Shown: piece after piece, positions 1 to 8,131 of the stretch
How positions within the stretch are numbered: position 1 is the stretch's first letter
Layout: every line of letters starts with the position of its first letter
From: Microvirga arsenatis
Lineage (GTDB): Bacteria > Pseudomonadota > Alphaproteobacteria > Rhizobiales > Beijerinckiaceae
NCBI RefSeq assembly: GCF_009910705.1
Contig: NZ_JAAAXJ010000004.1
Location: 372,001 to 436,000 of the forward strand
Direction: 5' to 3'
Length of the DNA: 64,000 nucleotides
Notes under the pieces: model-generated
Seen by the model: only the letters and a program-made list of their open reading frames with translations
What the model was told of the DNA's origin: nothing
The model's database searches: none
Program-made: the position numbers and the translations under genes

Positions 1-404
1 TGGCGCGGCGCCTGGGGCTCTCCTATGAGACCCATGAGGATCTGGGCGAGAACGACCGCTCCTCCACGGGCTTCATCGCGCCGCCGGAATTCTGGGAGGT
101 TGTGCGAGCGTTCTTCGGACGCCCGCACGAGAGCATCCGCGGCTGGGAGCGCGCCGTCGATGCGCAGGCCCGCATCGTGAAGGCCGTCGGGCGCATCCTG
201 CGCGAGGAGGAAACCTCCGGCGACATCGTGGTGGTCTCGCACGGGGCCGTCGGCTGCCTGCTCACCGCCCATCTGCAACAGGTGGAGATCGGCCGGGAGA
301 GCCGGCCGCGGCATCCGGGCGGCGGATGCTTCATCGTCATCGACCGGGCTTCGTTCACGCTGACGCAGGACTGGCGCGCGATCGAGGATGGGTTTGCGGA
401 TTAG
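1..404 (+). CDS. Histidine phosphatase family protein, 5' end outside window
   Basis: Only the 3' part is present: the frame is open from base 3 to the TAG at 402-404, about 133 residues. The visible part looks like the C-terminal half of a phosphoglycerate-mutase-like histidine phosphatase. The motif VVSHGAVG, with the second active-site histidine codon at 240-242, follows a predicted strand. The phospho-accepting RHG loop would lie upstream of the window, so the branch (broad phosphatase, sugar phosphatase or mutase) cannot be decided. The protein ends with an ordinary C-terminus, so it is cut only by the window edge. Confidence 0.75.
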   Translation, partial: ARRLGLSYETHEDLGENDRSSTGFIAPPEFWEVVRAFFGRPHESIRGWERAVDAQARIVKAVGRILREEETSGDIVVVSHGAVGCLLTAHLQQVEIGRESRPRHPGGGCFIVIDRASFTLTQDWRAIEDGFAD

Positions 405-532
405 GTGATGTTCTCCCCCGCCATTCCGGGCCTGGGCAGCGGGCGCGGAAGGACGATCGATGCGGTTGAGCTTGCATCCCGCCTGCTCTGCAAGTAGCCC
501 CTCGCTGACAAGCTGCAGGACAACAAGCTTCC

Positions 533-1549
533 ATGATCCGCAACCGCATCGCTGAACTGGCGTCCGGCATCGCCCTTTGCGCGGTGATCGCCCTCGCGGC
601 CGTCATGCTTCAGTGGCTCGAGGAGCATTGGACCGGAAGGCCCTGGCTCGAAGCCCTCGTGATCGCGATCCTGATCGGCACCGCCGTGCGCACCCTCTGG
701 ACGCCCGGGCCCCGCTGGGCGCCGGGCATCGGCTTCTCCGCCAAAACCCTGCTCGAGATCGCCGTGATGCTGCTCGGTGCCTCGATCAGCTTTCAGGCGG
801 TGCGCGATGCGGGCCTGAGCCTCGTCCTCGGCATCGCTGCGGTGGTGGCGCTCGCCATCGGCGCGAGCTACGGGCTCGGGCGGGTGCTCGGCCTGCCGAA
901 GCGGATGGCGGTTCTGGTGGCCTGCGGCAATTCCATCTGCGGCAACTCGGCCATCGCGGCGGTTGCGCCGGTGATCGGCGCCAGACCTGAGGACGTGGCC
1001 TCTGCAATCGCGTTCACCGCCATCCTCGGCGTGGTCGTGGTGCTCGCCCTGCCGCTGCTGGTGCCGCTCCTCGACCTCTCCCCCACCCAGTACGGCGTGC
1101 TCGCGGGGCTCACCGTCTATGCGGTGCCGCAGGTGCTCGCCGCGACCGTGCCGGTGGGCCTCGTCAGCGTGCAGCTCGGCACCCTGGTGAAGCTCGTGCG
1201 CGTGCTGATGCTGGGGCCGGTGGTGCTTGCGCTCTCGGTGCTGGCCGGCCGCGCGACGGAAGGGCCGCGCTCGGGCGTGCCCCTGAACCGGCTCGTCCCC
1301 TGGTTCATCCTGGGTTTCCTGGGCCTCGCCCTCCTGCGCTCCCTCGGCGCCGTTCCGGAGGTGCTCCTGCAGGTGGCGATGCCCGCCGCCACCCTGCTCA
1401 CCATCATCGCCATGGCGGCTTTGGGGCTGGGCGTGGACCTGAAGGTGCTGGGACGGGTCGGCGGGCGGGTGACGCTCGCGGTCACGCTCTCGCTCCTGGT
1501 GCTGCTGGCGATCAGCCTCGGCCTCATCCGCCTGCTCGGCATCGCCTGA
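533..1549 (+). CDS. YeiH/UPF0324 family putative sulfate exporter, inner-membrane protein
   Basis: A 338-residue, very hydrophobic protein with about ten membrane segments. The family signature is the polar stretch CGNSICGNSAIAAVAPVIGA near residues 124-143, between membrane helices, which matches the YeiH/PSE family. The family is annotated as putative sulfate exporters, but the substrate is not firmly established. The length is usual for the family. It stands alone: the preceding gene ends 128 bases upstream, and phhB starts 64 bases downstream on the same strand. No regulator of the LysR type that often accompanies yeiH is visible. Confidence 0.85.
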   Translation: MIRNRIAELASGIALCAVIALAAVMLQWLEEHWTGRPWLEALVIAILIGTAVRTLWTPGPRWAPGIGFSAKTLLEIAVMLLGASISFQAVRDAGLSLVLGIAAVVALAIGASYGLGRVLGLPKRMAVLVACGNSICGNSAIAAVAPVIGARPEDVASAIAFTAILGVVVVLALPLLVPLLDLSPTQYGVLAGLTVYAVPQVLAATVPVGLVSVQLGTLVKLVRVLMLGPVVLALSVLAGRATEGPRSGVPLNRLVPWFILGFLGLALLRSLGAVPEVLLQVAMPAATLLTIIAMAALGLGVDLKVLGRVGGRVTLAVTLSLLVLLAISLGLIRLLGIA

Positions 1550-1613
1550 GGCCTTGAAACCGGTCGGTCCTGCCTCATCACTAGAGAGCCCTTGTCCACG
1601 GTGAAGCCCGCCC

Positions 1614-1916
1614 ATGCCCCGCCTGACCGACAGCGAACGCTCCGAGCTCCTGCCCGCCCTCGACGGCTGGGCGATGGTGGAGGGCCGCGATGCCATCACC
1701 AAGCGCTTCGTCTTCGACGATTTCAACGCGGCCTTCGGCTGGATGGCCCGCGTCGCGCTCGCGGCGGAGGCCATGAACCACCATCCCGAATGGTCGAACA
1801 GCTACAACCGGGTCGATGTCACCCTCTCCACCCACGATGCCAAGGGCCTCACGCGCCGCGACGTCGAGCTCGCGCAGCGCATGGACCAGATGGCGGCGGG
1901 GCTGGTGAGGCGGTAG
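1614..1916 (+). CDS. phhB: 4a-hydroxytetrahydrobiopterin dehydratase (pterin-4a-carbinolamine dehydratase)
   Basis: A 100-residue cytosolic protein of usual PCD length. The family motif E-x3-H-H-P-x5-Y-x9-H-x8-D is complete, with E52, H56, H57, P58, Y64, H74 and D83. The enzyme dehydrates the 4a-hydroxy-tetrahydropterin left after aromatic amino acid hydroxylation, so the cofactor can be recycled. No phenylalanine hydroxylase gene lies nearby. The GFA-family gene starts 2 bases after its stop codon, so the two are probably co-transcribed. Confidence 0.93.
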   Translation: MPRLTDSERSELLPALDGWAMVEGRDAITKRFVFDDFNAAFGWMARVALAAEAMNHHPEWSNSYNRVDVTLSTHDAKGLTRRDVELAQRMDQMAAGLVRR

Positions 1917-1918
1917 CC

Positions 1919-2323
1919 ATGGCGGAGAAGCCCATCCGGACCGGCGGCTGCGCCTGTGGGCAGCTGACCTTCGAGGCCCGCGGCGAGCCGAAGCGCGTGG
2001 GCCTGTGCCACTGCATGACCTGCCGCAAGATCAGCGGCGCGCCCTTCAACGCCTTCGCGATCTATCCCGTCGATCAGGTGACGATCTCCGGGGCGGTCAA
2101 GACCTGGTCCGCCACGCCTGAATCCGAGCGCTGCTTCTGTCCGGTCTGCGGCTCCCAGGTCTTCGACCGCGATGCAGGCGACGAGATCGAGATCAAGCTC
2201 GGCGCCTTCGACGAGCCCAACCTGTTTACGCCCACCTACGAGGCCTGGACCAAGCGCCGCGAGCATTGGCTCTGCACCCCGGATCTCAAGGGCTTTCCCG
2301 AGAACCGGGGCGAGGTGCCGTGA
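1919..2323 (+). CDS. GFA (CENP-V) family zinc-binding protein
   Basis: 134 residues from the ATG just after phhB; an upstream in-frame extension overlaps phhB and is not used. The GFA-fold zinc ligands are visible: C11 and C13 in GGCACG, C30/C32/C35 in CHCMTC, and C72/C74/C77 in CFCPVCG. The family contains the glutathione-dependent formaldehyde-activating enzyme, but many members have no known reaction, so no substrate is claimed. It runs convergently towards the SDR gene, whose stop lies 6 bases away. Confidence 0.85.
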   Translation: MAEKPIRTGGCACGQLTFEARGEPKRVGLCHCMTCRKISGAPFNAFAIYPVDQVTISGAVKTWSATPESERCFCPVCGSQVFDRDAGDEIEIKLGAFDEPNLFTPTYEAWTKRREHWLCTPDLKGFPENRGEVP

Positions 2324-2329
2324 AGGCGC

Positions 2330-3115
2330 TTACTTCGGCTGCATGCGCAGGGCGCCGTCGAGGCGGATGCCTTCGCCGTTGAGCATGTCGTTCTCGATGA
2401 TCGCCTTCACGAGATTCGCGTATTCCTCGGGCCGGCCCAGGCGCGAGGGGAACGGCACGTTGGCTTCCAGCGCTTTGCGGTAGTCTTCCGCGATGCCCTC
2501 GAAGAGGGGTGTGTGGAACAGGCCCGGCATGATCGTCATCACCCGGATGCCGAAGCCCGACAGGTCGCGGGCGACCGGGAGCGTCAGGCCGAGCACGCCG
2601 CCCTTGGAGGCGGCATAGGCCGCCTGCCCGATCTGGCCGTCCTGGGCCGCCACCGACGAGGTGTTGACGATGACGCCGCGCCCGCCATCCGGCGTGACGG
2701 GGTCGAGCCCGGCCATGGCGGTGGCGCATTTCGCGACCATGGCATAGGTGCCGATCAGGTTGATCTCGACCGCGCGGCGGAAGCTTGCCACGTCGTGCGG
2801 GATCAGTTCGCCCGTGTCGCGCTTCTTCGACACCGTGCGCTTGCCCGGCGCGATGCCGGCGCAGTTGACGAGGATGCGCTCGATGCCGTTCTGCGCACGC
2901 GCTTGGGCCAGTGCCGAATCGATCGAGGCCTCGTCCGTCACGTCGGCCCTGCAGAACACGGCGCCGATCTCGCGGGCAACCTGCTCGCCGCGCTCGGCGT
3001 TCATATCGAGAATGGCCACCTTCGCGCCGTGGGCTGCGAGCATCCGGGCCGTGGCCTCGCCCAGACCCGAGGCGCCTCCGGTGACGATGGCTGCCATCAA
3101 TTTGTCGAGCTTCAT
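2330..3115 (-). CDS. SDR family oxidoreductase, 3-hydroxyacyl-CoA dehydrogenase type-2-like
   Basis: A 261-residue classical short-chain dehydrogenase. The cofactor motif TGGASGLG is at residues 12-19, NCAG follows near 84-87, and the catalytic set is S153/S154, Y167 and K171. The C-terminal part (PGLFHTPLFEGI, GRPEEYA, NGEGIRLDGALRM) is typical of the HSD17B10-like 3-hydroxyacyl-CoA dehydrogenases of fatty-acid and branched-amino-acid catabolism. The substrate is inferred from this resemblance only. The start is the ATG before KLDKLMAAIVTGG; the open frame upstream runs through unrelated sequence. Confidence 0.88.
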   Translation of the reverse strand: MKLDKLMAAIVTGGASGLGEATARMLAAHGAKVAILDMNAERGEQVAREIGAVFCRADVTDEASIDSALAQARAQNGIERILVNCAGIAPGKRTVSKKRDTGELIPHDVASFRRAVEINLIGTYAMVAKCATAMAGLDPVTPDGGRGVIVNTSSVAAQDGQIGQAAYAASKGGVLGLTLPVARDLSGFGIRVMTIMPGLFHTPLFEGIAEDYRKALEANVPFPSRLGRPEEYANLVKAIIENDMLNGEGIRLDGALRMQPK

Positions 3116-3196
3116 CGGTTTTCTCCCTTGGTGCGCGGGTGTCTTACGGTATCCTCGCCGCAACGGGAACCAGACGATAGTCAGGAGTGCATCATC

Positions 3197-3577
3197 ATGA
3201 GCGAGCCCTTCATGAAGCCTTTTACCAAGGCCGAGATGGAGGCCATGCGGCAGGCCACCCGCGACGAGGAGGGCCTGAAGCGCCGGTTCTGGGACAAGCT
3301 CAAGCGCGTGGCGGGCAAGATCCCCTTCGCGGAGGATCTCGTGGCCGCCTTCCTCTGCGCCACCGACCCCGCAACGCCGAGCCGCGTGAAGCTGATTCTC
3401 CTGGGCGCCATCGCCTATTTCGTGTTCCCGACCGATGCGGTGGCCGACCTCCTGCCCCTGATCGGCTTTGCCGACGATGCGGCCGTGCTCGCCGCGGCCA
3501 TCACCCAGGTGGCCGGTTCCATTACGGACGAGCACCGGGAGAAGGCCCACACCATCTTGAGGGATCCTCTGGGCTAA
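3197..3577 (+). CDS. DUF1232 (YkvA-type) small membrane protein
   Basis: 126 residues. The DUF1232 core is a hydrophobic segment around LLGAIAYFVFPTDAVADLLP (about residues 71-90) followed by the GFADDAAVLAAAI stretch. The N-terminal 60 residues are charged and probably cytoplasmic. The ATG at 3197 is preceded by TCAGGAG. DUF1232 proteins are widespread and of unknown function. The gene is divergent from the SDR gene, with an 81-base intergenic space. Confidence 0.82.
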   Translation: MSEPFMKPFTKAEMEAMRQATRDEEGLKRRFWDKLKRVAGKIPFAEDLVAAFLCATDPATPSRVKLILLGAIAYFVFPTDAVADLLPLIGFADDAAVLAAAITQVAGSITDEHREKAHTILRDPLG

Positions 3578-3626
3578 CCTAGCGATAGTCGTCGAGACTT
3601 TATTCAGCCCAGGGAATATCGACTTA

Positions 3627-3655
3627 TTGCAATGTTATTTCCAGCCGCTATAAAT
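3627..3655 (+). promoter_or_regulatory. Candidate sigma-70 promoter for a small RNA
   Basis: TTGCAA at 3627-3632 and TATAAAT at 3649-3655 with a 16-base spacer, in an A/T-rich patch unlike its GC-rich surroundings. It would start transcription near 3661-3663, with an intrinsic terminator about 90 bases further on. Confidence 0.5.
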
Positions 3656-3660
3656 GATCT

Positions 3661-3751
3661 CCGTTAGCAGCAAGTGATTTTCTCCTCCGGCCTTTTTCAA
3701 GAACGACAAGCTTTGAAGGATACTGACCGGGTCGCCTTGGCGGCCCTTTTT
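3661..3751 (+). ncRNA. Candidate trans-acting small RNA (unnamed)
   Basis: An approximately 90-base stretch bounded by a good promoter-like sequence (3627-3655) and a GC hairpin with a T5 tract (3729-3751), containing no convincing reading frame. Its 5' third carries CTCCTCC, the complement of a Shine-Dalgarno sequence, as seen in several alphaproteobacterial small RNAs that block translation. The boundaries are inferred from the signals. It could instead be an untranslated leader of the gene at 3861, but the terminator argues against that. Confidence 0.45.
3729..3751 (+). terminator. Rho-independent terminator
   Basis: GGG-t-CGCC, a two-base loop, GGCG-g-CCC, then TTTTT. It ends the candidate small RNA and lies 109 bases before the next gene. 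Confidence 0.6.
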
Positions 3752-3860
3752 ATTGTCGAACCTCGGCTGAAGGGGCATGTCCCGCCGCGTTTCGACGCAT
3801 CGCCAATCCTCAACCGCAGCCTTAACGGAGATGGTGAAGAGTTCTTAACCATCCGCCTGT

Positions 3861-4586
3861 ATGGTCCGCCCCATGATTACTGCATCTTTCCAGCGCGGCA
3901 TCGCCGCGGGCATGTTTTCCGCGATTCTCGCGATCGGAACCGGGCCTGCAGCTCTGGCCCAGGCCCAGCGTTCGGCGCAGCCCTCGACCCGCCCGGCGCC
4001 GGCCAAGCCTGCGCCGGTCAAGCCGGCCCCTGCTGCGGCCAAGCCTGCAGCGGCCAAGCCTTCTTCAGCCAAGCCCGCAGCCGCGGCTGCCGGAGCGGCG
4101 GCAGCGGCAGCTGCCAAGCCGGCCCAGGCCGCCACCGGCCCGGGCGGCGCCTCGCTGCTCACGTCCTATGGCGACTGGGGCGTCTACACGGCCCAGACCG
4201 GCCGCTCGAAGATCTGCTACGCCCTGAGTCAGCCTCAGGACCGGCTGCCGAAGAATGTCACCCGGGACCCGGCCTATCTCTTCGTGTCCTTCCGCCCGGC
4301 GGAGAACGTGAAGAACGAGGTCGCCCTTGTGCTCGGCTTTGCTGCCAAGGAGAACGGCCCCGCGGAGGTCTCCGTCGGCAACACGTCCTATGCGCTCATC
4401 ACCAAGGCCGCCAATGCCTGGCTGAAGAACCCCGCCGAGGAGGGCCAGGCCATCGCCACCATGGCGAAGAGCGGCACCATGACGGTGAAGACGCAGTCGG
4501 CCCGCGGCTCGAACCTCACCGATCGCTATTCCCTCAACGGCTTCAGCAAGGCCCTGGAGCACGCCCGCAAGGAATGCGCCTCGTAA
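3861..4586 (+). CDS. Invasion-associated locus B (IalB) family periplasmic protein
   Basis: 241 residues. A signal peptide (hydrophobic core about residues 15-30, cleavage near ALAQA) is followed by a low-complexity Ala/Pro/Lys linker with repeated AKPA units (about residues 36-88), then an IalB-like domain beginning SYGDWGVYTAQ and containing KICYALSQPQ. In Bartonella IalB is linked to erythrocyte entry; in free-living alphaproteobacteria the family is common and its function unknown. The alternative ATG at 3873 would shorten the N-region by four residues. A clear terminator follows. Confidence 0.8.
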   Translation: MVRPMITASFQRGIAAGMFSAILAIGTGPAALAQAQRSAQPSTRPAPAKPAPVKPAPAAAKPAAAKPSSAKPAAAAAGAAAAAAAKPAQAATGPGGASLLTSYGDWGVYTAQTGRSKICYALSQPQDRLPKNVTRDPAYLFVSFRPAENVKNEVALVLGFAAKENGPAEVSVGNTSYALITKAANAWLKNPAEEGQAIATMAKSGTMTVKTQSARGSNLTDRYSLNGFSKALEHARKECAS

Positions 4587-4627
4587 GGCTTCCAAACGGT
4601 TGAAAATCAATCAGCCAATATGCATCT

Positions 4628-4651
4628 TCCGGGCCTCAGGCCCGGAATTTT
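4628..4651 (+). terminator. Rho-independent terminator of the IalB-family gene
   Basis: A perfect 8-bp stem TCCGGGCC / GGCCCGGA with loop TCA, followed by ATTTTG, 41 bases after the stop codon. Confidence 0.8.
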
Positions 4652-4729
4652 GCGTTTTGAAGCTCACTTTTCCGGCGCAATCGTGCTATAGGGCACGCCG
4701 ACTCCCAACAACGAGGCTCGTGATCTCCC

Positions 4730-6043
4730 ATGGCGACGGTGCTCGACATCGCCAAGCGCAACCCCAATGCGGCCCCCGTCGCCGTGAGCGATGCCGCGCG
4801 CGCGGCCGGATTCGTTGAAAAGACGGCGGAGCTGACCGTTGCGGCAGGCGCCGCTCCCGGCGGCGCCTCCCTCGTCGGCCTCACCCGCGACCAGCTGAAG
4901 GACTCGCTGTCTGCCATCGGCGTGCCGGAGCGCGAGCTCAAGATGCGCGTGGCCCAGCTCTGGCACTGGATCTATTTCCGCGGCGCCAAGGATTTCGCCG
5001 AGATGACCAATGTGGGCAAGGAGCTGCGTGCCAAGCTGGCGGCCGCTTATACCCTTGCCCGTCCGCAGGTGGTCTCCGAGCAGGTGTCGAAGGACGGCAC
5101 CCGCAAGTGGCTGATCCGCATGGCCTCCACGGGGCCCCTCGACAAGGGTGCGGAGATCGAGTGCGTCTACATTCCGGAGGTCGACCGCGGCACGCTCTGC
5201 GTGTCGAGCCAGGTCGGCTGCACGCTCACCTGCTCCTTCTGCCACACGGGCACCCAGCGCCTCGTGCGCAACCTGACCTCGGCCGAGATCGTGGCGCAGC
5301 TCATCGTCGCCCGCGATGCCATCGGCGACTGGCCCGGCGCCACGCCGCCGGAAGGGGCGTTCGTTCCCACCGACGGCGGACGCTTCGTGTCCAACATCGT
5401 GTTCATGGGCATGGGCGAGCCGCTCTACAACACCGACAACGTGATCGCCGCCATCGACGTCATGTCCGACGGCGAGGGCCTGACCCTGTCGCGCCGGCGC
5501 ATCACCGTCTCCACCTCCGGCGTCGTGCCGCAGATGGAGCGCCTCGGCGCCGAGGCCAACACCATGCTGGCGATCTCGCTCCATGCCGTGCGCGACGAAC
5601 TGCGCGACGAGCTGGTGCCGATCAACCGCAAATACGACATCAAGCAGCTGCTCGACGCCTGCCGCGCCTATCCGGGCCTGTCGAACGCGCGCCGCATCAC
5701 CTTCGAATACGTGATGTTGAAAGGCGTGAACGACTCGGATGCGGATGCGCGCGAACTCGTGCGGCTCTTGAAGGGCATACCGGCCAAGATCAACCTGATC
5801 CCGTTCAACCCCTGGCCCGGCTCGAAATACGAGTGCTCGGACTGGGAGCGGATCGAGCGCTTCTCCGAGATCGTCTTCCGCGCCGGCTACGCCTCGCCGG
5901 TGCGCACCCCGCGCGGCCGCGACATCCTCGCCGCCTGCGGCCAGCTCAAGAGCGAGACCGAGAAGCTGCGCGCCCGCGCCCGCATGATGGCCGAACAGGG
6001 CATCGGGGCCGAGGGCGTGTATGCGCTCGGCGACAGCGAATAG
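4730..6043 (+). CDS. rlmN: Dual-specificity 23S rRNA/tRNA adenine C2-methyltransferase RlmN
   Basis: 437 residues, a radical-SAM enzyme that methylates A2503 of 23S rRNA (and A37 of some tRNAs). The 4Fe-4S motif CX3CX2C is C164, C168 and C171. The RlmN-specific cysteines are also present: C157 in TLCVSSQ and the methyl-carrying Cys near 403 in [16 protein letters not shown] and the conserved [10 protein letters not shown] are seen. The N-terminus carries about 45 extra residues before the RlmN domain. A GC-rich hairpin (6053/6080) without a T tract follows the stop codon. Confidence 0.96.
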   Translation: MATVLDIAKRNPNAAPVAVSDAARAAGFVEKTAELTVAAGAAPGGASLVGLTRDQLKDSLSAIGVPERELKMRVAQLWHWIYFRGAKDFAEMTNVGKELRAKLAAAYTLARPQVVSEQVSKDGTRKWLIRMASTGPLDKGAEIECVYIPEVDRGTLCVSSQVGCTLTCSFCHTGTQRLVRNLTSAEIVAQLIVARDAIGDWPGATPPEGAFVPTDGGRFVSNIVFMGMGEPLYNTDNVIAAIDVMSDGEGLTLSRRRITVSTSGVVPQMERLGAEANTMLAISLHAVRDELRDELVPINRKYDIKQLLDACRAYPGLSNARRITFEYVMLKGVNDSDADARELVRLLKGIPAKINLIPFNPWPGSKYECSDWERIERFSEIVFRAGYASPVRTPRGRDILAACGQLKSETEKLRARARMMAEQGIGAEGVYALGDSE

Positions 6044-6133
6044 GCCCGAAGAGCGCCGCGTTCGACCCTCGGCGCGGCGCCGTCATCCACAGCCTGCTGG
6101 CGCATGCCGTGAGCTTCCCTTAGCGTGTGCGCC

Positions 6134-6631
6134 ATGATCCGCTGGCTCATCCTCATCCCCTTCGCGCTTCTCATCGCCATCGGCGCGAGCGGCACGTTCT
6201 TCCTCATCGCCTCCATCGTCGACCCCGTGATGAGGCTGCTCACCGGCGACACGCTGTTCATGGGCTTCTGGTCGCTGATCGACGCGGTGTTCGCAGCGGA
6301 CGACCCCGGCCCGGTCGTGGCGGATGCCTTCCTGACCGTCGGCCGGATCATGTTCACGCTGCTGATCTTCCCGCCGCTGCTTGTCGCCATCGTCAGCGAG
6401 GTGCTGGGGATGCGCAGCCTCCTGTGGCACACGCTTGCCACCGGCATGCTCACGGCGGCGGTGCCCTGGATCCTGCGCGGTCAGGCCCGGATCGCCACAG
6501 CCGAGGAGCTGCATATCAGCTTCGTGCTCGGGCTGACCGGAGCGGTCGCCGGCCTCGTCTACTGGGCCATCATCGGCGGGCGCGAGCCGCGGCGACGGGA
6601 GCCTACCGAGCCGATGTCGTCAGGATCTTGA
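6134..6631 (+). CDS. Conserved membrane protein, unknown function
   Basis: 165 residues from the ATG at 6134; a GTG nine bases earlier is also possible. Four membrane segments can be seen (about residues 3-25, 68-88, 95-115 and 128-148), ending in a short basic, Pro/Arg-rich tail. No catalytic motif or known domain is recognised. The last 29 bases overlap the 3' end of the convergent LysE-family gene. Confidence 0.7.
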   Translation: MIRWLILIPFALLIAIGASGTFFLIASIVDPVMRLLTGDTLFMGFWSLIDAVFAADDPGPVVADAFLTVGRIMFTLLIFPPLLVAIVSEVLGMRSLLWHTLATGMLTAAVPWILRGQARIATAEELHISFVLGLTGAVAGLVYWAIIGGREPRRREPTEPMSSGS

Positions 6632-7244
6632 CCGCGAAGACCGAGAACAGGCCGGCGAAGGAATAATCGATCCCCCGCATCAGCTTCGGATGGCCGCGCA
6701 GCAGCGCGATCACCTTGTCGGCGCCCAGGATCATCAGGGCGCCCATGGGGGCGGTGAGCGCAATGAAGTAGAGGCCCAGGAACAGCAGCTTGTCGGCCGC
6801 ATGCGGGTCCGCGGCGCTCACGAATTGCGGCAGGAAGGTCACGAAGAACAGCACCACCTTCGGATTCGTGAGGTTGATGCCCACCCCCATGAAGAAGGTC
6901 CTCCAGAACGGGATCTCCGCCCGGCCCTCGTCCTTCAGGCTCAGGGCCGAGCCGTGGCGCACCGCATCGAAGGCCATCCACAGCAGGTAGAGCGCGCCGA
7001 CGACCTTCAGCACCGTGAAGGCGGTGACGGAGGCCGCCAGCAGTGCCGAGAGACCCAGCGCCGCAAGCAGCGTGTGAACGCAGCAGCCCGCCATGGCGCC
7101 GAGCATGGAGGCCATGCCCGCCTTGCGCCCGCCCGCCATGGTCTTGGCCAGGAACAGGCTCATGTCCGGCCCCGGCGTGATGAAGAGCAGGGTGGCGGCG
7201 AGCGAGTAGGTGAGGAGGGTGCTGGCGTCGGGCAGAAAGGTCAT
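6603..7244 (-). CDS. LysE/RhtB family amino-acid exporter
   Basis: 213 residues with about six membrane helices. The family hallmark near the N-terminus is TPGPDMSLFLAKTMAGG, and NLTNPKVVLFFVTFLPQF is the second conserved block. LysE/RhtB proteins export amino acids such as lysine, homoserine or threonine; the substrate cannot be read from the sequence. The start is the ATG before TFLPDAS, because the longer frame upstream lacks family similarity. Its 3' end overlaps the opposite gene by 29 bases. Confidence 0.88.
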   Translation of the reverse strand: MTFLPDASTLLTYSLAATLLFITPGPDMSLFLAKTMAGGRKAGMASMLGAMAGCCVHTLLAALGLSALLAASVTAFTVLKVVGALYLLWMAFDAVRHGSALSLKDEGRAEIPFWRTFFMGVGINLTNPKVVLFFVTFLPQFVSAADPHAADKLLFLGLYFIALTAPMGALMILGADKVIALLRGHPKLMRGIDYSFAGLFSVFAVKILTTSAR

Positions 7245-7392
7245 CGGGCAAGTCCGGATGCGGAAGACGGCGGGATCATGCCTCAATCCCGTGTGCACGG
7301 CTACCGGAAAGGCGCTTGTTGAAACGCCGCCCGTGCTCCATCTGTTGATCCGGGCGGGGTAAGAAGAACCAAGAACCGCGAGAAGGACAGAC

Positions 7393-7998
7393 ATGACGGC
7401 TTTGCTCTCAACCGCTCGGATCCGCTCGGGCCTCATCGGCTTGATCCTGGCGTTCGGCCTGTCTGCCTGCGGCATCAACAACGTCCCGACCCTGGAGGAA
7501 CAGGCAAGGGCTGCCTGGAGCGAGGTGCAGAACCAGTATCAGCGCCGGGCCGACCTCATCCCCAACCTCGTGGAGACCGTGAAGGGCTTTGCCCAGCAGG
7601 AGCGCGAGGTGCTGACCCAGGTGACGGAGGCCCGCGCCCGCGCCACCCAGGTGCAGGTCGATGCCTCCACCGTCACGGATCCGGACAAATTCCGGCAGTT
7701 CCAGGAGGCGCAGAACCAGCTCTCCGGCGCGCTGGGGCGTCTGCTCGCCACCGTGGAGCGCTACCCGGAGCTGAAGTCGAACGCCAACTTCCTCGCCCTG
7801 CAGTCTCAGCTCGAGGGCACGGAGAACCGGATCGCGGTGGCGCGGCGCGACTACATCGCGGCGGTGCAGGCCTACAACACGGAGCTGCGCACCATCCCCG
7901 GCCGCTGGATTGCGGGCATTCTCTATCCGGAAGCCAAGCCGATGGAGACCTTCACCGCCACATCCGGCTCCGAGCGCCCACCGCAGGTGAAGTTCTGA
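7393..7998 (+). CDS. LemA family lipoprotein
   Basis: 201 residues. A lipoprotein signal ends in LSAC with the lipidated Cys at 26. The LemA domain follows: NQYQRRADLIPNLVETVKGF is the conserved early block, then long helices (VTEARARATQVQ and a later NFLALQSQLEGTENRIAVAR). LemA proteins are helical, membrane-attached and of unclear function, and are often encoded with TPM-domain proteins as here. The two following genes are TPM proteins on the same strand. Confidence 0.92.
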   Translation: MTALLSTARIRSGLIGLILAFGLSACGINNVPTLEEQARAAWSEVQNQYQRRADLIPNLVETVKGFAQQEREVLTQVTEARARATQVQVDASTVTDPDKFRQFQEAQNQLSGALGRLLATVERYPELKSNANFLALQSQLEGTENRIAVARRDYIAAVQAYNTELRTIPGRWIAGILYPEAKPMETFTATSGSERPPQVKF

Positions 7999-8025
7999 CG
8001 GGATGACATGCGCCCAAGTTTTCCC

Positions 8026-8131
8026 CTCCCCCCTTGTGGGGGAGGGCCAGGGAGGGGGGTGCTGGCGCCAGACCTTCATAGGCCATCGCTCACACCCCCC
8101 TCTCCAACTCTCCCCCACAAGGGGGGAGAGG
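8026..8131. repeat. Palindromic intergenic repeat (C-rich/G-rich family, called C here)
   Basis: Two inverted C-run/G-run units (near 8026-8058 and 8095-8131) flank a 35-base middle part. Related copies occur at 27471-27641, within rimM (50806-50917) and within the pseudouridine synthase gene (59735-59869). A frame through the repeat could extend the next gene upstream, but the protein domain does not need it. Confidence 0.75.

Noticed and set aside
401-1774. Long minus-strand frame over the YeiH-type gene
   Set aside because: Gln/His/Arg/Glu-rich translation without domain; the plus-strand gene has a clear family signature.
3957-4125. Tandem-like repeats in the IalB-family gene
   Set aside because: A low-complexity Ala/Pro/Lys linker inside a coding region, not a mobile or CRISPR repeat.
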